Part shown: positions 1-7,554 of the stretch, in pieces
Layout: the number at the start of each line of letters is the position of its first letter
Position numbering within the stretch: position 1 is the first letter of the stretch
Assembly (NCBI RefSeq): GCF_019266065.1
Contig: NZ_LPNR01000112.1
Coordinates: 310,001-374,000, forward strand
Source: Nocardia sp. MH4
GTDB taxonomy: Bacteria; Actinomycetota; Actinomycetes; Mycobacteriales; Mycobacteriaceae
DNA length: 64,000 bases
Direction of reading: 5' to 3'
The notes under the pieces: generated by a model
The model's input: the letters and a program-made list of their open reading frames with translations, nothing else
What the model was told of the DNA's origin: nothing
Databases searched by the model: none
Made by a program: the position numbers and the translations under genes

Positions 1-762
1 CTGATCGACCCGGCCGCGCCCACCGCCGCGCGGACCGTCACCCTGCCCGCCGCGGGCGCCGCCCTCGCCCAGGGCAAGCCGGGCGAAGTCCTCGTCGCCG
101 CGCCGAACCGCGTGCTGCGGGTGGACGCGAGCGCGGGCACCGTCACCGAGGTCGCCGTCGACGGTGACGTGCACAGCGTGCAAACACGCACCGACGGCAA
201 CCTCGTGGTCGGCACGGCCGATGGCACGATCGTCGAACTACGCCCCGACGGCAGCGTCGCGCGCACCGTCACCGGCCTCGTCTCGGCCGACGCGATCGCG
301 CTGACCGGCGAGCACATCACCGTCCTCGACCGCAAGCAGACCGCCGTCGTCAGCGTTCGCGACGACGCCCTCGGCCTGATGCTGCGCGCGGGCGACGGCG
401 CCGCCAACGCGATCGCCGACCCGGAGGGACGGATCATCGTCACCGACACCGCGGGCGGCGAACTGCTGGTCTACTCGGCCGGTCCGCTCGTCCTGCGGCA
501 GCGTTTCCCGGTAGCATCATCGCCTTACGCGCTCGCCTACGATCCGCGGTCCAGCACGGTGTGGGTGACCTGCACGCAGAGCAACGAGGTGGTCGGATAC
601 GACCTGTCGACCGGGATCGGCGTCGAGGTGGGGCGGTTCCCCACTCTGCGACAGCCCGACGCGGTGACCGTCGACCCCCGCACCGGCGACCTGTTCGTGG
701 CCTCGGCCACGGGCGACGGTCTGCAGCGGATCGGCGCGGACGAGCGGAAGAGAGGGCAGTGA
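1..762 (+). CDS. Beta-propeller-like (lipo)protein, LppL-like, 5' end missing
   Basis: The reading frame is open from the first base, so the gene begins upstream; 253 residues are visible. The sequence is a run of short repeated units with motifs such as LVVGTADGTIVEL, IVTDTAGGELLVY and VWVTCTQSNEVVGYDLS, typical of YncE-like or NHL-like beta-propellers. Its place directly before pyrD matches the lipoprotein gene lppL next to pyrD in Mycobacterium tuberculosis, so a surface lipoprotein is likely. The signal peptide and lipobox would lie outside the window, so export cannot be checked. The stop overlaps the next ATG by one base (TGATG), pointing to co-transcription with the DUF5703 gene and pyrD. 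No enzymatic role is evident. Confidence 0.75.
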   Translation: MIDPAAPTAARTVTLPAAGAALAQGKPGEVLVAAPNRVLRVDASAGTVTEVAVDGDVHSVQTRTDGNLVVGTADGTIVELRPDGSVARTVTGLVSADAIALTGEHITVLDRKQTAVVSVRDDALGLMLRAGDGAANAIADPEGRIIVTDTAGGELLVYSAGPLVLRQRFPVASSPYALAYDPRSSTVWVTCTQSNEVVGYDLSTGIGVEVGRFPTLRQPDAVTVDPRTGDLFVASATGDGLQRIGADERKRGQ

Positions 763-1016
763 TGGCCGCCAGATCTCACGGTTCGCGCTCGGCGGTACCG
801 CCGAGCTGGGAAACCAGCAACGACGACTACGAATACGTCCCCCTGCGTCTGCCACCGGAGGTCACCCGGGTCACCGCCTCGATGCGGTTGGCCATTCAGG
901 CCGAGTTCGGTGGCTGGGAGTTGTCGCGCGTGCGCGCCTACACCGACGGCAGCCGCCGGGTGTTGTTGCGCCGCCGCAAGAATGCCGTCCTGCCTGTGCC
1001 CGAGCCCGGAATGTGA
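762..1016 (+). CDS. DUF5703 family protein
   Basis: Small basic protein of 84 residues. The core, with YEYVPLRLPPEVTRVTA, the segment AEFGGWEL and YTDGSRRVLLRRR, is what I know of the actinobacterial DUF5703 family (for example EYGHWELDR...RDGSRRVRLRRR in Streptomyces). Its function is unknown. The ATG shares one base with the upstream stop and the gene ends inside the first possible pyrD start (GTG at 1013), so the three genes look translationally coupled. The Arg/Lys-rich C-terminus could bind nucleic acid or phospholipid, but nothing shows this. The longer in-frame ORF upstream of 762 overlaps the lipoprotein gene and is ignored. Confidence 0.8.
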   Translation: MAARSHGSRSAVPPSWETSNDDYEYVPLRLPPEVTRVTASMRLAIQAEFGGWELSRVRAYTDGSRRVLLRRRKNAVLPVPEPGM

Positions 1017-1024
1017 GCCGACCC

Positions 1025-2104
1025 ATGTACGCCCTGCTACTACGCCTGATGTTCCTGATCCCGCCGGAGCGGGTGCACCACCTGGTGTTCTCCGCCCTGC
1101 GGTTCGCCACCTGGTTCCCGCCGACCCGCTGGCTCGCGCGCAAGTTGACCGTCGTCGACGATCCGATCCTGGCCACCACGGCCTTCGGTGTCGACTTCCC
1201 CGCCCCGCTGGGACTGGCCGCCGGTTTCGACAAGAACGCCGACGGCGCGAACACCTGGGGCTCGCTCGGATTCGGTTTCGCCGAGATCGGCACCGTCACC
1301 GCGCACGCGCAGCCGGGTAACCCGGCCCCGCGCCTGTTCCGGCTGCCCGCCGACCACGGTCTGATCAACCGGATGGGTTTCAACAACCACGGTGCCGCGG
1401 CCGCCGCCGCCCGCCTGCACGGCGCGCACCCCACGGTCCCGATCGGCGCGAACATCGGCAAGACGAAGGTCACCGAACCCGAGGCCGCGGCCGGCGATTA
1501 CGCCACCAGCGCCCGGTTGCTCGGCCCGCTCGCCGATTTCGTGGTCGTCAACGTCTCGTCCCCGAACACGCCCGGTCTGCGTGACCTGCAGGCGGTCGAG
1601 TCGCTGCGCCCGATCCTGCAGGCCGTGCTGGACAGCGTCAGCGTCCCGGTGTTGGTGAAGATCGCCCCCGACCTGTCCGACGACGACATCGACGCGGTCG
1701 CCGACCTGGCCGTCGAGCTGGGTCTGGCCGGCATCGTCGCCACCAACACCACCATCCGCCGCGACGGTCTGGCCACACCTGCCGCCGAGGTGGAGGCGAT
1801 GGGCGCGGGCGGTCTGTCCGGTGCGCCGGTCGCCGAGCGCTCCCTGGAAGTCCTGCGCCGCCTCTACGCCCGTGTCGGCGACCGGCTGGTCCTGATCTCG
1901 GTCGGCGGCATCGAAACCCCCGAGCAGGCCTGGGCCCGTATCCTCGCCGGCGCCACCCTGCTGCAGGGCTACACCGGCTTCATCTACGGCGGCCCGTTCT
2001 GGACCACCCGGATCCACCGCGGCATCGCCGCCAACCTGCGGGCGGGTGGTTTCCGTTCGCTGGCCGACGCGGTCGGCGCCGAGCACCGCGCCCCCTCGGC
2101 CTGA
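1025..2104 (+). CDS. pyrD: Dihydroorotate dehydrogenase (quinone), class 2
   Basis: Oxidises dihydroorotate to orotate with quinone as acceptor, the fourth step of pyrimidine synthesis, at the inner face of the membrane. About 359 residues. The N-terminus MYALLLRLMFLIPPE is the amphipathic membrane-docking segment of class 2 enzymes and matches the M. tuberculosis start, so ATG 1025 is preferred over GTG 1013. FMN-domain motifs are clear: APLGLAAGFDKNADG, EIGTVTAHAQPGNPAPRLFR, NRMGFNNHG, and VNVSSPNTPGLRDLQ carrying the catalytic Ser; VLVKIAPDLSD, ATNTT and SVGGIETPEQAW follow. The gene closes a likely lppL-like/DUF5703/pyrD operon and converges with the next gene across only four bases. Confidence 0.97.
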   Translation: MYALLLRLMFLIPPERVHHLVFSALRFATWFPPTRWLARKLTVVDDPILATTAFGVDFPAPLGLAAGFDKNADGANTWGSLGFGFAEIGTVTAHAQPGNPAPRLFRLPADHGLINRMGFNNHGAAAAAARLHGAHPTVPIGANIGKTKVTEPEAAAGDYATSARLLGPLADFVVVNVSSPNTPGLRDLQAVESLRPILQAVLDSVSVPVLVKIAPDLSDDDIDAVADLAVELGLAGIVATNTTIRRDGLATPAAEVEAMGAGGLSGAPVAERSLEVLRRLYARVGDRLVLISVGGIETPEQAWARILAGATLLQGYTGFIYGGPFWTTRIHRGIAANLRAGGFRSLADAVGAEHRAPSA

Positions 2105-2108
2105 GGGT

Positions 2109-2504
2109 CTATCCGTAGTACGCCCGGGGTGCCCGGTCGTCGCTTCCCAGCAGCCGCGTCGGCCGCAGCCTGCTCGGGAAGTGGGCGGGCGCCGGTGGGT
2201 CGTGCACGGAATCGCCGGCCGCTCGGGATCGCTCGTCGACACGTTTGGCGAGCTTGATCAGCGCCTGCTGCCAGATGATGCCGAGCACGTCCGCGCGGGC
2301 GCTGATCTCGGCGTGCGCGAGGCGATCGTGGGCGGCCGCGAGGTCGCTGACGAGTTCGTCGAGTTCCATCCCCGCCCACGCCTGTTCTCGGGTGACGGTG
2401 AACTCGGGCAGCCAGCTCAACCGCCAGGTATCGGGTCCGATGCGTTGTGCGAATTCCGGCGTGCGGTCGCTGCGCAGCGTGTCGTCGGTGCTGTGAATAG
2501 TCAT
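2109..2504 (-). CDS. Conserved hypothetical protein
   Basis: 131 residues, no signal peptide and no membrane segment. The centre (DTWRLSWLPEFTVTREQAWAGMELDELV, here in pieces: WRLSWLPEF, REQAWAGMELDELV) and a helical stretch HDRLAHAEISARADVLGIIWQQALIKLAKRV in the middle are followed by a Pro/Arg-rich tail ending RAPRAYYG. I do not recognise a named family. Codon use matches the neighbours, and the antisense frames show no better protein. It faces pyrD tail to tail and diverges from the PfkB-like gene across about 225 bases, which hold a dyad that could serve either promoter. The ATG at 2504 is preceded by GGCAGGTCCGCG, a plausible ribosome site. Confidence 0.65.
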   Translation of the reverse strand: MTIHSTDDTLRSDRTPEFAQRIGPDTWRLSWLPEFTVTREQAWAGMELDELVSDLAAAHDRLAHAEISARADVLGIIWQQALIKLAKRVDERSRAAGDSVHDPPAPAHFPSRLRPTRLLGSDDRAPRAYYG

Positions 2505-2596
2505 CGCGGACCTGCCTTCCCCGGCGGGGAGTCACACCCTCCGAGAGTCTGGCGGGGCATGCGCTCCCCGTATCCCAGTGTGGCATTTGCCTTTTG

Positions 2597-2635
2597 TTGC
2601 GGTCAATTGCCATTGTAGAGAGGTAATTGCCGCAA
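2597..2635. promoter_or_regulatory. Imperfect dyad in AT-richer divergent promoter region
   Basis: Between the genes at 2504 (minus) and 2730 (plus) the DNA is unusually AT-rich. It contains TTGCGG-TC-AATT at 2597-2608 and AATT-G-CCGCAA at 2625-2635, an inverted repeat with a one-base difference in arm spacing, and the motif AATTGCC occurs twice. This looks like an operator or promoter element. The regulator is unknown. Confidence 0.35.
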
Positions 2636-2729
2636 ACCGGGCGCGGCAAACCCGGCATTGTGGCGATCGCAGTACGGCGTCCGCCGCCTCACCGGGGCGC
2701 GGGGCCGCCGTCAGGTCATGGGAGGCAGC

Positions 2730-4223
2730 ATGCCGATGGTCCCTCAGGATGCTCGCGTCGCCGCCATTCGCAGCATCCTGACCAGGCTGGGCAAGTACTC
2801 GGGCCTGAGCGCAGAACGGCTGCGGCACACCGAGATCGACGCCGCGCCCCTGCTCGAGCTGCTGTCGGTGCGTCGACACGCGCGGCGAACCGGGGCCGGT
2901 CCCGAGGAGTCGATCCTGCCGGTGGTGCGTGAGGTCGCGCAGTGGCTGCCCCCGACCGACCGGCTGATCGTGGACGCCGCGCTCTCGCTCGGCCTGTTCC
3001 GTGACCGTCCCGGCGTCGGTATCGATGTCGAACGCCTCTATGCGGACAACCTCGGCGAACGTCGAGAGGCCTTGACCGAGCAGTGGGTCGCCCTGCACAC
3101 CCAGCTCGACGTGGACCCGGTTCCCGAGGCGCCGACCGTCAAACGCCTGCGCACGGTGTCCGAGCACGGCGCCTTCACCGCGCTGGCCGGCCTGCTGGCC
3201 ACCGACTCCGGCTATCCGATGGCCGGACCGGTCACCGGTCAGCCCGCGGAGGCGGTGTCGGCGCCGCGTGGTGTCGTCACCGTGCTCGGCGACGCGGTCA
3301 TCGACCACCTCTACCGGGTGGATGCCTTCCCCGCCGCCGACGGCGCGGCCAACGGCAGTTTCACCGGGCATCCCGGCGGCAAGGGCCTCAACCGGGCCGT
3401 CGCCGCCGCCCGCCTCGGTATCGACGTGCATCTGGTGGCCGCGGTCGGCGGCGACGAGTACGGGCGCCGGATCCTGGAGTTCATCGAGGCCGAACGGGTC
3501 CGGCTGGACCTGATCAAGGTGGTGCCGTTCGCGCCGTCGCTGGTGACCGCGGTGGTGCTGACACCCAACGGCGAGTCCCGCATGATCGGCTGCCGCGACA
3601 GCCGGGTCCAGCTCCAGGACGAGGACGTACACCGGCCCGAACTGCGGTCCGCACTGGAAGCCTCCGACGTGGTGATCCTGAGCTTCGAGCCGCCGACGGC
3701 GATCATCGAGCAGGTGCTGTCGGTGGTGGCGCAGATCCATCCCAAGCCGCCGGTCATCGTGTGCCCGACGCCGTCGATGGCGGTGCCGCAGAGCCTCTAT
3801 CAGTACCTGGGCGTGGTCGACTATCTGGTCGGCACCGCGGGTCAGCTCGCGGCGATGCTGCCCGACGTTCCCGCCGAGTCCGCCGACGACATCGCCCGGC
3901 TGCTGCGCGGCCTCGGCGTCGGCACCGTGTGCACGGTCGAGAACTTCCGCTGCGCCGTCTCCTCCGACACGGTCGAGACCGTCGTCGACCACTTTCCGCA
4001 GGTGCTCAAAGCCTCGGTGGGTGCCGCGGCGGCGTTCACCGCCGCCCTCGCCTACCGGCTCGTCAACGCCCGAACCCCGCTGGTCGCAGCCGATTACGTG
4101 TGGACGACGGCGGCGATGATCCCGACGCAGAAACTGGGCGCGGTGGCGGTATCGATGCCCAGTGTCGACGAGATCGACCGCATCGTCCGGCTGTACGCGG
4201 CCCCGGGACCGGACCAGGGGTAA
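2730..4223 (+). CDS. PfkB/ribokinase-fold protein with N-terminal extension, probable pseudokinase
   Basis: About 497 residues from ATG 2730, chosen for GGAGG just upstream; ATG 2718 and 2736 are alternatives. Residues 1-175 form an extra, mainly helical domain that I do not recognise. From about 181 a PfkB domain starts (GVVTVLGDAVIDHLYRVDAF), with the glycine-rich GHPGGKGLNRAVAAARLG near 214. The C-terminal signature, normally (D)TxGAGDxF with the catalytic Asp, reads ASVGAAAAF here (residues 428-436), so GAGD has become GAAA and the base at residue 434 is Ala. The N-x-x-E region is also altered. Sugar or nucleoside phosphorylation is therefore doubtful; a regulatory or sensing role is an inference. 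The ribA-like gene starts 73 bases downstream, so the two probably share a transcript. Confidence 0.8.
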   Translation: MPMVPQDARVAAIRSILTRLGKYSGLSAERLRHTEIDAAPLLELLSVRRHARRTGAGPEESILPVVREVAQWLPPTDRLIVDAALSLGLFRDRPGVGIDVERLYADNLGERREALTEQWVALHTQLDVDPVPEAPTVKRLRTVSEHGAFTALAGLLATDSGYPMAGPVTGQPAEAVSAPRGVVTVLGDAVIDHLYRVDAFPAADGAANGSFTGHPGGKGLNRAVAAARLGIDVHLVAAVGGDEYGRRILEFIEAERVRLDLIKVVPFAPSLVTAVVLTPNGESRMIGCRDSRVQLQDEDVHRPELRSALEASDVVILSFEPPTAIIEQVLSVVAQIHPKPPVIVCPTPSMAVPQSLYQYLGVVDYLVGTAGQLAAMLPDVPAESADDIARLLRGLGVGTVCTVENFRCAVSSDTVETVVDHFPQVLKASVGAAAAFTAALAYRLVNARTPLVAADYVWTTAAMIPTQKLGAVAVSMPSVDEIDRIVRLYAAPGPDQG

Positions 4224-4296
4224 AGTCGCGGCGTTCATCTCGCACGCCCAGTCCGACGACGGCGGTCGCGCCGCCCTGTCCCCGCACGGAGGATCG

Positions 4297-4983
4297 TTGA
4301 CCATACTGTCGTTCGGCAGTGCCAGAACCGGGCGTGCCGGTGCCGACACCGCGCACCGACTGAGTCGCCGGGGCAGCGACCTCCCGGTCCGGGTCATCGA
4401 GATCGCCGATCCCACCGACGGCGGCTATCTGCTCGTCTTCGGCGAACCACGCGACGGCTGCCTCGTGCGGGTGCATTCGCGCTGCCTCTACGGCGAAGGC
4501 CTGGGCTCCGACGACTGCGATTGCGGTGCGGAACTGGCGACCTCGATGGACCGGATCCAGGCCGAGGGCGCCGGTGTCCTCGCCTATCTCGAGCAGGAGG
4601 GTCGCGGCGCGGGCCTGCTGTGGAAGGCCCGCGGATATCGCGAGAGCGAACGCACCGGCGCCGACACCTTCGACAGCTATCAGCGCTTGGGTCTCGACCC
4701 CGACACCCGGCGCTACGACGCCGCCGCGACCGCGGTACGCGAACTCGGGCTCACTCGAGTCCGGCTGCTGACCAACAACCCCGACAAGTGTCGTGCCCTG
4801 GACCGCGCGGGCATCGCCGTCGACCCCGTGGCCCTGACCATCACCTTGCATACGGCCCGGGGCAGGCAATACCTGCAGGCCAAGCGCCGACATCGCGCCC
4901 ACACCATCCCGGCCGATCCGCTCGCCGAGGCGGCACCGAACGCCGCGTCCCCGTCTCGGTGGTGGCCACGTCGTCGGCGGTAA
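4297..4983 (+). CDS. ribA: GTP cyclohydrolase II, stand-alone RibA-like
   Basis: Opens the imidazole ring of GTP, the first step of riboflavin/deazaflavin synthesis. TTG 4297 is taken as start because it follows ACGGAGGATCG; it gives 228 residues and the usual beginning VRVIEIADPTDGGYLLVFGE. Zinc ligands Cys63, Cys74 and Cys76 sit in VHSRCLYGEG and DDCDCGAEL, followed by EQEGRGAGLL, LGLDPDTRRYD and LLTNNPDK. The catalytic-region Tyr of E. coli RibA (QGYDT) is replaced by Ala122 (TGADT), a position known to separate product outcomes among Streptomyces coelicolor paralogues. It lacks a RibB domain, so this may be a second, specialised copy. It follows the PfkB-like gene in the same direction. 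Confidence 0.85.
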   Translation: MTILSFGSARTGRAGADTAHRLSRRGSDLPVRVIEIADPTDGGYLLVFGEPRDGCLVRVHSRCLYGEGLGSDDCDCGAELATSMDRIQAEGAGVLAYLEQEGRGAGLLWKARGYRESERTGADTFDSYQRLGLDPDTRRYDAAATAVRELGLTRVRLLTNNPDKCRALDRAGIAVDPVALTITLHTARGRQYLQAKRRHRAHTIPADPLAEAAPNAASPSRWWPRRRR

Positions 4984-5115
4984 CCGCCGCCACAATCCCG
5001 TATGTCCGGTTACGATGAGTGAGCTGTGCCACTGTGATGCCCATCGCTCGAGATGATGAGAGGGATTCACTCGCATTGGCTCGGCATCCGGAACGGCCTA
5101 TTCGGGAACAGGGAT

Positions 5116-6942
5116 ATGACAGACATCGGTTTCGCGCACGCCTCGGGCGTCACGGTGCACACCGTGCCCGCCGCCTTCCAGCAGACCGCCGCGTTGCGGC
5201 CCGACCAGATCGCCTTGCGCACGGTCGGCGGCACCCAGCAGATCACCTGGGCGGAGTACGCGACACGGGTGCGGGCGCTGGCCGCCGGCCTGGCGAAACT
5301 CGGTGTGCGCCACGGTGACGCGGTCGGCATCATGCTCACCAACCGCCCCGAGTTCAATCTGATCGACACCGCGGCCCTGCACCTGGGCGCGACGCCGTTC
5401 TCGGTGTACAACACCAGCTCCCCCGAGCAGATCGCGCACGTGTTCGCCAACGCGGGCAACAAGGTGGTGGTCACCGAGCAGGCCTTCCTCGACGTCATCC
5501 GGGAATCCGGCGCCGAGGTCGAGCACACCGTGCTGGTCGACGGCACCGCCGAAGGCACCCTCGGCCTGGCCCAGCTGGAATCCGATCCGGAGCCCGACTT
5601 CGACTTCGACGCCGCGTGGCAGGCCGTGCAGCCGGGCGATCTGGCCACCCTGATCTACACCTCCGGCACGACCGGCCCGTCCAAGGGCGTCGAGCTCACC
5701 CAGAGCAATGTGATCGCGCAGGTCGTCGGCCTGGTGTCCGGTCCGCTGCCGGTCGGTTTCGACGACCGCGCGGTGTCGTACCTGCCCGCCGCGCACGTCG
5801 CCGACCGCATCTCCGCGCACGCGATGAGCCTGCTCACCGGCATCCAGATCACCACCGTGCCCGACCCGCGCGAGATCGCCGCCGCGCTGCCCGACGCCCG
5901 CCCCACCGTGTTCTTCGGTGTGCCGCGGGTGTGGCAGAAGATCAAGGCGGGCATCGAGAACAAGCTCGCGGTCGAGCCGAGCCCGGTGAAGAAGGCGCTG
6001 GCCAACTGGGCGATCGGGGTCGGCGTCGCGCAGGCCAAGGCCAAGCTGTCCGGTGAGGGCGGCTCGCTGCTGCTCGGCGTGCAGCACAAGGCCGCCGACG
6101 CCCTGGTGCTGTCCAAGCTGCGCGAGGCGCTCGGTTTCGGTGAGCTGAAGGTCGCCGCTTCCGGTGCCGCCCCGGTGCCCGCGGAGACCCTGGAGTACTT
6201 CCTAGGCCTCGGATTCGCGGTCAGCGAGGTGTGGGGCATGTCCGAGACCACCGGTGTCGGTACCTTCACCGATCTGGACAAGCCGCGTCCCGGCTCGGTC
6301 GGTCGCGTCATGGACGGCGTCGAGCTGCGGCTCGACGCCGACGGTGAGGTACTGATCCGCGGACCGATCGTCACCCCCGGCTACCGCAACATGCCCGACA
6401 AGACCGCCGAGGCGATCGACGACGCCGGCTGGCTGCACACCGGCGACATCGGCACCCTCGACGCCGACGGGTACCTGCGCATCGTCGACCGCAAGAAGGA
6501 ACTGATCATCAGCGAGGCGGGCAAGAACATCGCCCCCTCCAACATCGAGAACGCGATGAAGGCCGCGTCCTCGATGATCGGTCAGGCCGTCGCGATCGGC
6601 GAGGCCCGCCCCTACATCACCGCGCTGATCATGCTCGATCCCGATGTCGCGGCATTGCGCGCCAAGGAGTTCGGTGCCACCGACGCGACCCACGCCGAGC
6701 TCGCCCGGCGCAGCGAGATCGTCGAGGAGGTCAAGGCCGCGGTGTCGGCGGGCAACCGCAAGCTGTCCCGGGTGGAGCAGATCAAGCGCTTCGTGATCGT
6801 GGAAACCCTGTGGGAGCCGGGCGGTGACGAACTGACCCCGAAGATGTCGCTCAAGCGCACCCCGATCGCGGCCAAGTACGCCGAGCACATCGAGCAGCTG
6901 TACGCCGCGACGCCGGCCGAACACGTCGTCAATGTGAAGTAG
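5116..6942 (+). CDS. Long-chain fatty-acid-CoA ligase, FadD15-like
   Basis: Activates fatty acids with ATP and CoA via an acyl-adenylate. About 608 residues from ATG 5116 (MTDIGFAHASG); the further upstream ATGs at 5053 and 5056 add an unconserved leader and lack a good ribosome site. Adenylate-forming motifs run in order: P-loop LIYTSGTTGPSKGVELT, YLPAAHVADR, WGMSETTG, WLHTGDIGTLDADGYLRIVDRKKELII and GKNIAP, with a C-terminal lysine region LTPKMSLKRTPI. The form matches the AMP-forming FadD15/FAA1-type enzymes of mycobacteria. A strong hairpin terminator follows, so the gene is probably monocistronic. Confidence 0.93.
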   Translation: MTDIGFAHASGVTVHTVPAAFQQTAALRPDQIALRTVGGTQQITWAEYATRVRALAAGLAKLGVRHGDAVGIMLTNRPEFNLIDTAALHLGATPFSVYNTSSPEQIAHVFANAGNKVVVTEQAFLDVIRESGAEVEHTVLVDGTAEGTLGLAQLESDPEPDFDFDAAWQAVQPGDLATLIYTSGTTGPSKGVELTQSNVIAQVVGLVSGPLPVGFDDRAVSYLPAAHVADRISAHAMSLLTGIQITTVPDPREIAAALPDARPTVFFGVPRVWQKIKAGIENKLAVEPSPVKKALANWAIGVGVAQAKAKLSGEGGSLLLGVQHKAADALVLSKLREALGFGELKVAASGAAPVPAETLEYFLGLGFAVSEVWGMSETTGVGTFTDLDKPRPGSVGRVMDGVELRLDADGEVLIRGPIVTPGYRNMPDKTAEAIDDAGWLHTGDIGTLDADGYLRIVDRKKELIISEAGKNIAPSNIENAMKAASSMIGQAVAIGEARPYITALIMLDPDVAALRAKEFGATDATHAELARRSEIVEEVKAAVSAGNRKLSRVEQIKRFVIVETLWEPGGDELTPKMSLKRTPIAAKYAEHIEQLYAATPAEHVVNVK

Positions 6943-6949
6943 CACGAGA

Positions 6950-6993
6950 ACGGCGGTGGCCCTGGGAATTCCGACTCCCGGGGCCACCGCCGT
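6950..6993. terminator. Bidirectional hairpin terminator between fadD and PEBP gene
   Basis: ACGGCGGTGGCC at 6950-6961 is exactly complementary to GGCCACCGCCGT at 6982-6993. The stem extends inward by six more pairs (CTGGGA with TCCCGG, one of them G-T), leaving a loop of about eight bases. It lies between two convergent stops (6942 and 7000), so it can serve both genes. There is no strong T tract, which is usual in this group. Confidence 0.85.
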
Positions 6994-6999
6994 ATGTGC

Positions 7000-7527
7000 T
7001 CAGTTCTGCTCGTAGGTCCCGATCAGGGTGGCCCGGCCGAGCGTGTGGAAGAACAGGTTGAACCCGAGGTAGGCCGGCGTCGCGTCCGGCCCGACTTCCA
7101 GCTCGGGCACGTCGACGGCGTGCACCACCACGAAGTACCGGTGCGGGCCGTGGCCCTGCGGCGGCGCGGCGCCGACGAAGCCCGGGAAACCGCCGTCGTT
7201 GCGCAGCGTGACCGCGCCCGTGGGCAGGGTGCCACCTTCACTGCCCGCGCCGGCGTCGAGCTCGGTGACCGAGGCGGGGATGTTGGCCACCGCCCAATGC
7301 CAGAAGCCCGAGGCGGTCGGCGCGTCCGGGTCGTAGACGGTGACCGCGAAGCTTTGTGTGCCCTCGGGGAAACCGGACCAGCTCAGCTGGGGCGAGACGT
7401 CTTTGCCGCCCGCGCCGAACACGCCGGACACCTGGTCGTTGGCCAGCGGCTGACCATCGGTGATGTCGGCGGAGGTGACGGTGAACGACGGAACCTGCGG
7501 CAGTGCGTCATACGGGTTGTAGCTCAT
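7000..7527 (-). CDS. YbhB/YbcL (PEBP, Raf kinase inhibitor-like) family protein
   Basis: 175 residues. The phosphatidylethanolamine-binding protein fold is shown by KDVSPQLSWSGFPEGTQSFAVTVYD, DPDAPTASGFWHWAVANIP and GPHRYFVVVHAVDVPELEV, which supply the conserved anion-binding pocket (D-P-D-A-P and G-x-H-R-Y). The homologue Rv2140c in M. tuberculosis sits near pyrD and beside an M20 peptidase gene, as here. No signal peptide is visible, so it is likely cytoplasmic. The ligand is unknown. It is downstream of the M20 peptidase gene in the same direction with a gap of 27 bases, so they may form an operon. Confidence 0.92.
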   Translation of the reverse strand: MSYNPYDALPQVPSFTVTSADITDGQPLANDQVSGVFGAGGKDVSPQLSWSGFPEGTQSFAVTVYDPDAPTASGFWHWAVANIPASVTELDAGAGSEGGTLPTGAVTLRNDGGFPGFVGAAPPQGHGPHRYFVVVHAVDVPELEVGPDATPAYLGFNLFFHTLGRATLIGTYEQN

Positions 7528-7554
7528 GGGGTCTCCGATTCGTGGCGTCGGTGC

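Noticed and set aside
2532..4415. A 627-codon minus-strand frame opposite the PfkB-like gene
   Set aside because: The product is low-complexity (Gly/Asp/His/Arg) and the plus strand holds a recognised fold with a ribosome site.
4973..4990. CGGCGGT-A-ACCGCCG at the ribA stop as a terminator
   Set aside because: The arms are seven bases with one base between and overlap the stop codon; the hairpin would be weak, so it is not listed.
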